A stretch of DNA of 9,600 bases from Phycisphaeraceae bacterium (GTDB lineage: Bacteria; Planctomycetota; Phycisphaerae; Phycisphaerales; Phycisphaeraceae): positions 1 to 9,600 of the forward strand of contig JAJDCV010000163.1 in NCBI GenBank assembly GCA_029260675.1. Direction: 5' to 3'. Position 1 is the first letter of the stretch. Every line of letters begins with the position of its first letter. Shown one piece after another: positions 6,600-9,600 of this stretch. A program made the translations under genes and the position numbers. The notes below the pieces were generated by a model. The model searched no databases, was not told the DNA's origin, and saw nothing but the letters and a program-made list of their open reading frames with translations.

Positions 6600-6643
6600 A
6601 TGATCTGATCAAATAAACACATCGTCCGGGGCGTACAATCCAG

Positions 6644-6670
6644 CTTGCCTGAAACTTGTTTACAGGCAAG
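6644..6670. other. Strong inverted repeat downstream of the metalloprotease gene
   Basis: CTTGCCTG (6644-6651) and CAGGCAAG (6663-6670) form a perfect 8-bp stem around an 11-base loop whose own ends (AAAC and GTTT) can pair further. It lies 45 bases after the stop. No T tract follows on either strand, so it is either an atypical 3' end hairpin or an operator-like palindrome. Confidence 0.5.
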
Positions 6671-6766
6671 GGATACCTGGATCCCACGATTTTGAACTGA
6701 TTGAGCCAAATCAAATCGCACCACGGCCCCTCCCCAGAATCCGCATATCCACCACCGCGACCGGTT

Positions 6767-6795
6767 TTGTATCTCACCCCCCGATCTCCTACTAT
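6767..6795 (+). promoter_or_regulatory. pfp: Candidate sigma-70-type promoter for pfp
   Basis: TTGTAT (6767-6772) and TACTAT (6790-6795) are separated by 17 bases. The -10 matches five of six consensus positions and the -35 three. Transcription would start near 6802, giving a leader of about 108 bases before the pfp ATG. Confidence 0.4.
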
Positions 6796-6909
6796 GGCCC
6801 GCAGCCGCGTGTGATTGCACCGCCGGCCAACCTCAAAACGACCTCGCCACAGCCCGCCCAACCGGCTGTACCCCGGCGAGCATAACCCCCTAAGCGGAGC
6901 CCGATCCCA

Positions 6910-8118
6910 ATGTCCACCAGCCATTCCCTCTCAGGTAACGCCGTCATCGGCCAATCCGGCGGGCCCACCGCCGTGATCAACCAGTCCCTCGTCGGCGTCA
7001 TCGAAGGCCTCGCCGGCGCGTCCTGCATCGACAAGATCCTCGGCGCCCACCACGCCGTGGCCGGAATCGTCAAGAACGACTTCATCGAGCTTCAGGACAT
7101 CCCCGCAGAACGCCTCGAACGCCTGGCTCTAACACCGTCCGCAGCCCTGGGCTCCTCACGCGACAAGCCCGACGCCGACTACTGCAACCGGATCCTCAAG
7201 TCCTTCGAGAAAAACAATATCCGCTACTTCTTCTACATCGGCGGCAACGACAGCTCCGACACCTGCCGGATCGTCAACGAGCTGGCCAAGGCCGACAACT
7301 ACGAGCTCCGCTGCTTCCACGTCCCCAAGACCATCGACAACGACCTGGTCAACAACGACCACACACCCGGGTTCGGCTCCGCCGCCAAGTTTGTCGCGCA
7401 GGCCTTCATCGGCGACAACCTGGACAACCGCGCCCTGCCCGGCATCAAGATCAACATCATTATGGGCCGGCACGCCGGGTTCCTCACCGCCGCCTCCATG
7501 CTCGCACGACAGCACGCCGACGACGGCCCGCACCTGATCTACGTCCCCGAGGCCGCCTTCGACCTGGAGAAGTTCAAGGACGACGTCGCCAAGATCTACG
7601 GCCGATTGGGCCGATGCCTCATCGCCGTCTCCGAAGGCATCCATGACAAGGACGGCACGCCGATGATGACCAAGCTCGCGACCTCCGTCGAGAAAGATGC
7701 CCACGGAAACGTCCAGCTCTCCGGCACCGGCGCGCTGGGCGACCACCTCGCAGACGCACTCAAGGATCACCTGGGCAAAGACACCCGCGTCCGTGCCGAC
7801 ACCTTCGGGTACCTGCAGCGCTGCTTCGCCGGCTGTGTCTCGCAGACCGATGCACACGAGGCCCGTCTCGCCGGTCGCAAGGCCGCCGAATACGCGCTCG
7901 CAGACGACTGCGACGGCTCGATCGCTATCCAGCGGGTCAGCAACAAACCCTACGAGGTCGAGTACAAACGCATCGAGCTGACCGACGTCGCCGCCAAGAC
8001 CCAGACCCTCGATCCCAAGTACATCGTCCACGGCAACAATATCGACCCCAGCTTCAAAGACTACCTCGGCCCCATCGTCGGCGACCTCCCCGTCGTCGAA
8101 TCCCTGCGGGTCCACTAA
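6910..8118 (+). CDS. pfp: Pyrophosphate-dependent 6-phosphofructokinase
   Basis: This cytoplasmic enzyme phosphorylates fructose 6-phosphate to fructose 1,6-bisphosphate using pyrophosphate rather than ATP, reversibly. The protein is 402 residues. Signatures are GQSGGPTAVIN (14-24), GGNDS at 111-115, PKTIDND at 139-145 (Asp143 the likely catalytic base), MGRHAGFLTAAS from 185, and GYLQR at 300-304. Asp114 in GGNDS, where ATP-using enzymes have Gly (GGDGS), is the accepted mark of pyrophosphate specificity, and the MGRxAG and PGFGSAAK wording fits the PPi group. It stands alone between its own promoter and a clear terminator. With hppA in the same window it suggests a pyrophosphate-linked energy economy (inference). 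Substrate choice should be read as strongly predicted, not shown. Confidence 0.93.
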   Translation: MSTSHSLSGNAVIGQSGGPTAVINQSLVGVIEGLAGASCIDKILGAHHAVAGIVKNDFIELQDIPAERLERLALTPSAALGSSRDKPDADYCNRILKSFEKNNIRYFFYIGGNDSSDTCRIVNELAKADNYELRCFHVPKTIDNDLVNNDHTPGFGSAAKFVAQAFIGDNLDNRALPGIKINIIMGRHAGFLTAASMLARQHADDGPHLIYVPEAAFDLEKFKDDVAKIYGRLGRCLIAVSEGIHDKDGTPMMTKLATSVEKDAHGNVQLSGTGALGDHLADALKDHLGKDTRVRADTFGYLQRCFAGCVSQTDAHEARLAGRKAAEYALADDCDGSIAIQRVSNKPYEVEYKRIELTDVAAKTQTLDPKYIVHGNNIDPSFKDYLGPIVGDLPVVESLRVH

Positions 8119-8210
8119 GCCACAACGTGCCCCACCCGTTTAGCCGCCGCGGCTACTCGGCGCATAGAGTTCAGAACATACGACTCACACACAATTGCCA
8201 CCCATCCCCA

Positions 8211-8239
8211 AGCCCACGGATTCAATCCGTGGGCTTTTT
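8211..8239 (+). terminator. pfp: Intrinsic terminator after pfp
   Basis: A perfect 10-bp stem (8211-8220 with 8226-8235) closes a 5-base loop TTCAA and runs into a T tract (8235-8239, then A and three more T). It is oriented for the plus strand. Read from tilS on the minus strand it has no T tract, so it would not be a good terminator for tilS. Confidence 0.92.
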
Positions 8240-8280
8240 ATTTATGGGTGCATAGACCAATCCCACCCCGGACGTACACG

Positions 8281-8295
8281 GGCTTGCCGTTTAGC
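8281..8295. repeat. 15-bp repeat, copy 2, overlapping the tilS stop
   Basis: Identical to 1493-1507. Here it spans the tilS stop codon (8291-8293) and the bases just downstream of it. Both copies lie at or after the 3' end of a minus-strand gene, in the same orientation. Confidence 0.4.
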
Positions 8296-9400
8296 CCAAA
8301 CGCTCAACCGTGACATGATCGCGCGTCACGGAGAGTGTCACAGCCCCCGCGAACGCAAACGATCGCTCCCCTCCCTCACCGTCACCCACCGCACGGACCA
8401 CCGCCCCGACCTGCTTCGCTCCCAGTTTGTCTCCGGGCACACCCGCATCAAATAGCAGTCGACGGATCAACCCCGATAGCACCGCACGGTTCATCCGCTT
8501 CGCCGCTACGCGATTCAGCGTGACAGATCTGTCACCATGATCAAGCAGGCTCATCTCCGTATCGATCTGGTCTTCCAATACACGATGCACACCGCGCATC
8601 TGGTCCGCGAACGCCGTCGCCTTACGCCCCGCGCCCGGCCGGATGGCCTCCAGCACCGGCAAGACCTCCGCACGCAACCGCGCACGCCACCGCGACACAT
8701 CCGCGTTGGTATGGTCCTCTCGCCACGGCTGACCGATCGCTTTGAGATAGTCCGTTACTTCCCCCCGAGTCACCGCCAGCATCGGGCGGATGAGGATTGG
8801 GTTTAGGGTCTGGGGTCTAGGGTCTTGGGCGGAAGGGGGGGGCTCTTCTTCTGCAATACCCCAGACCCTAGACCCCAGACCCATCCGCCTCCGCCACGCG
8901 ATCCCGCGCATCCCCCCGGCCCCCGCGCCGCGCAGCACACGCATCAACAGCGTCTCTAACTGATCGTCCCCGTGATGCCCCGTCGCAATAAATGGTGCCC
9001 CACATTCCCGCGCCATCTCCACGAGCGCCGCATACCGCGCCCGCCGCGCCGCCGCCTCCACGTTCCCCGTTACTCCGGACAGATCCAGGTCCGCCCGCCG
9101 GCGTGGCAGCTTCAGCTGCCACGAAAGTTCTCCCACAAACCCCGCATCCGCTTCCGCCCGATCCCCCCGCAGATGATGCTGCACATGCCCGACCGTCAAC
9201 CTCAACCGCCACCGCCGCCGATCTTTCAACGCCGCCAGCGCCCGCAGCAGCGCCACCGAATCCCCACCCCCGCTGATCGCCACCAGAATATGCGCCCCCT
9301 CACCCACACCACAACGACGGCGCAGCCCGCGCGCGACGGTCATGACCAGAGGGTGGTGGTTTGTCGGTGTGGAGCTTACGGTAGGCACTCTTCCGATCAT
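8291..9400 (-). CDS. tilS: tRNA(Ile)-lysidine synthetase TilS, carrying an in-frame repeat insertion
   Basis: TilS converts the wobble cytidine of the CAU-anticodon isoleucine tRNA to lysidine, so that it reads AUA and is charged with Ile. It is normally essential. The 369-residue protein shows the ATP-binding PP-loop SGGGDS (43-48), HLRGDRAEAD, TGHHGDDQLET (140-150, usually HHADDQ), IRPML and the DHTN plus arginine-rich helix near 229-246, then a C-terminal tRNA-binding part. Between GMRGI and IRPML, where relatives have roughly ten residues, there are nearly 40; the excess coincides with the heptamer inverted repeat at residues 174-201. The start is uncertain: ATG 9400 lacks a ribosome binding site, and Met20 (9343) would give the usual distance to the PP-loop. 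A -10-like TATGAT (9434-9429, minus strand) is weak promoter evidence. Confidence 0.93.
   Translation of the reverse strand: MIGRVPTVSSTPTNHHPLVMTVARGLRRRCGVGEGAHILVAISGGGDSVALLRALAALKDRRRWRLRLTVGHVQHHLRGDRAEADAGFVGELSWQLKLPRRRADLDLSGVTGNVEAAARRARYAALVEMARECGAPFIATGHHGDDQLETLLMRVLRGAGAGGMRGIAWRRRMGLGSRVWGIAEEEPPPSAQDPRPQTLNPILIRPMLAVTRGEVTDYLKAIGQPWREDHTNADVSRWRARLRAEVLPVLEAIRPGAGRKATAFADQMRGVHRVLEDQIDTEMSLLDHGDRSVTLNRVAAKRMNRAVLSGLIRRLLFDAGVPGDKLGAKQVGAVVRAVGDGEGGERSFAFAGAVTLSVTRDHVTVERLG
8799..8882. repeat. 84-bp inverted repeat of G-rich heptamers inside tilS
   Basis: The left arm (8799-8829) is a run of heptamers of the form GGGTCTN on the plus strand: GGGTTTA, GGGTCTG, GGGTCTA, GGGTCTT, then GGG. 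The right arm (8859-8882) is its reverse complement, matching 23 of 24 positions against 8806-8829, with a 29-base spacer between. The whole is 84 bp, 28 codons, and keeps the tilS frame, encoding a Gly/Pro/Glu-rich loop. Each arm is G-rich on opposite strands, with four or more G runs spaced by 3-4 bases, so each fits the G-quadruplex pattern. Confidence 0.85.
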
Positions 9401-9474
9401 TACTAGGTAGTGGATAATGACATGTCACATCATAGCACTGTGAGCGGGCTTCTTACTTGGATGCAGGTTTGTCG

Positions 9475-9600
9475 TCAGCGTAAAAAATAGTTTTGGAATT
9501 TCTCACTCTCTCCCCGGATGGCCGTAGTCCCGCACCAGTCAACAAACACAAGGTCATGTTGGTCCGTGAGAGTGGCGAGTGCATTACTGCAATCAGCCAA
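9475..9600 (-). CDS. C-terminal end of an unidentified protein (5' end outside the window)
   Basis: On the minus strand a frame enters from the right edge and stays open for 41 codons to TGA at 9475. It includes TLTDQHDLVFVDWCG and ends with FQNYFLR. The mix of hydrophobic strand and polar turns looks protein-like, but I do not recognise the family. The neighbouring minus frame is also open for about 48 codons, to a TAA near 9454, so the choice of frame is not secure. Base composition over 9401-9600 is about 48% G+C by hand count, against about 62% in a pfp stretch, which hints at a different origin. It would lie 74 bases upstream of tilS on the same strand. Confidence 0.35.
   Translation of the reverse strand: MADCSNALATLTDQHDLVFVDWCGTTAIRGESEKFQNYFLR

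Larger units (their letters stand above)
6600..6909. other. 310-base gap between metalloprotease and pfp
   Basis: No credible gene is seen. Just past the stop is an 11-base near-palindrome (TGATC T GATCA, 6601-6611). The gap also holds a strong hairpin (6644-6670) and a probable promoter (6767-6795), each listed separately. About 100 bases of untranslated leader would remain before pfp, and I see no riboswitch fold I can name in it. A GCGGAG stretch at 6894-6899 is a plausible, somewhat distant ribosome binding site for pfp. Confidence 0.5.

Noticed and set aside
7156..8115. A 319-codon open frame on the minus strand opposite pfp
   Set aside because: It is dominated by Val, Gly, Asp and Ala with no motif, and mirrors the codon bias of pfp, which is certain.
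8119..8210. Possible tRNA or small RNA between pfp and its terminator
   Set aside because: No cloverleaf or T-loop sequence could be found; the stretch reads as an ordinary 3' untranslated region.
8799..8829. Telomere-like heptamers (TTTAGGG occurs once) suggesting a telomere or a eukaryotic origin
   Set aside because: Most units are GGGTCTN, they occur inverted within a bacterial tilS, and all surrounding genes are bacterial.
8799..8882. CRISPR-like array
   Set aside because: The repeats are 7 bases long, adjacent and inverted, without spacers of constant length, and no cas gene is present.
9556..9600. A short plus-strand frame starting with ATG near the right edge
   Set aside because: Only about 15 codons are visible, without a ribosome binding site, opposite a longer open minus frame.

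Overview
The window is about 9.6 kb of GC-rich bacterial chromosome, roughly 62% G+C in the coding parts I counted, falling to about 48% in the last 200 bases. Three things point to a planctomycete, most likely of the Phycisphaerae type: a secreted metalloprotease with a PEP-CTERM (exosortase) tail, a membrane-anchored protein with an MJ0042-like zinc ribbon, and the use of both a membrane pyrophosphatase and a pyrophosphate-dependent phosphofructokinase. The assignment is inferred from gene content; no rRNA or other phylogenetic marker is present.

Layout, left to right. The 3' end of a membrane pyrophosphatase gene (hppA) runs in from the left edge and ends at a strong intrinsic terminator. 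Next, on the plus strand, come the ribosome silencing factor gene rsfS and a small coiled-coil plus helix-turn-helix protein. moaA (molybdenum cofactor synthesis) lies on the minus strand, tail to tail with the helix-turn-helix gene. Divergent from moaA is a tight two-gene unit: a zinc-ribbon, single-pass membrane protein, then 6 bases later a rhomboid-family intramembrane protease with a long C-terminal helical tail. A 221-base gap holds a sequence with the architecture of a Pho box plus -10 promoter, and leads into the PEP-CTERM metalloprotease. A 310-base gap with a hairpin and a probable promoter precedes the pyrophosphate-dependent phosphofructokinase, which ends in a textbook terminator. 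tilS (tRNA-Ile lysidine synthetase) occupies the right side on the minus strand, and behind it an unidentified minus-strand reading frame enters from the right edge.

How the genes relate. Most are independent housekeeping units: translation (rsfS, tilS), cofactor synthesis (moaA) and pyrophosphate-linked energy metabolism (hppA and pfp). The zinc-ribbon/rhomboid pair is the clearest functional unit and may be a membrane signalling or proteolysis pair. The metalloprotease looks like a secreted nutrient-scavenging enzyme and may be phosphate-controlled.

The most unusual structures are not genes. One is an 84-bp in-frame inverted repeat of G-rich heptamers inside tilS. The other is the Pho-box-like promoter in front of the metalloprotease. 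I see no CRISPR array, transposase, phage gene, tRNA or rRNA, and no clearly new multi-gene system.
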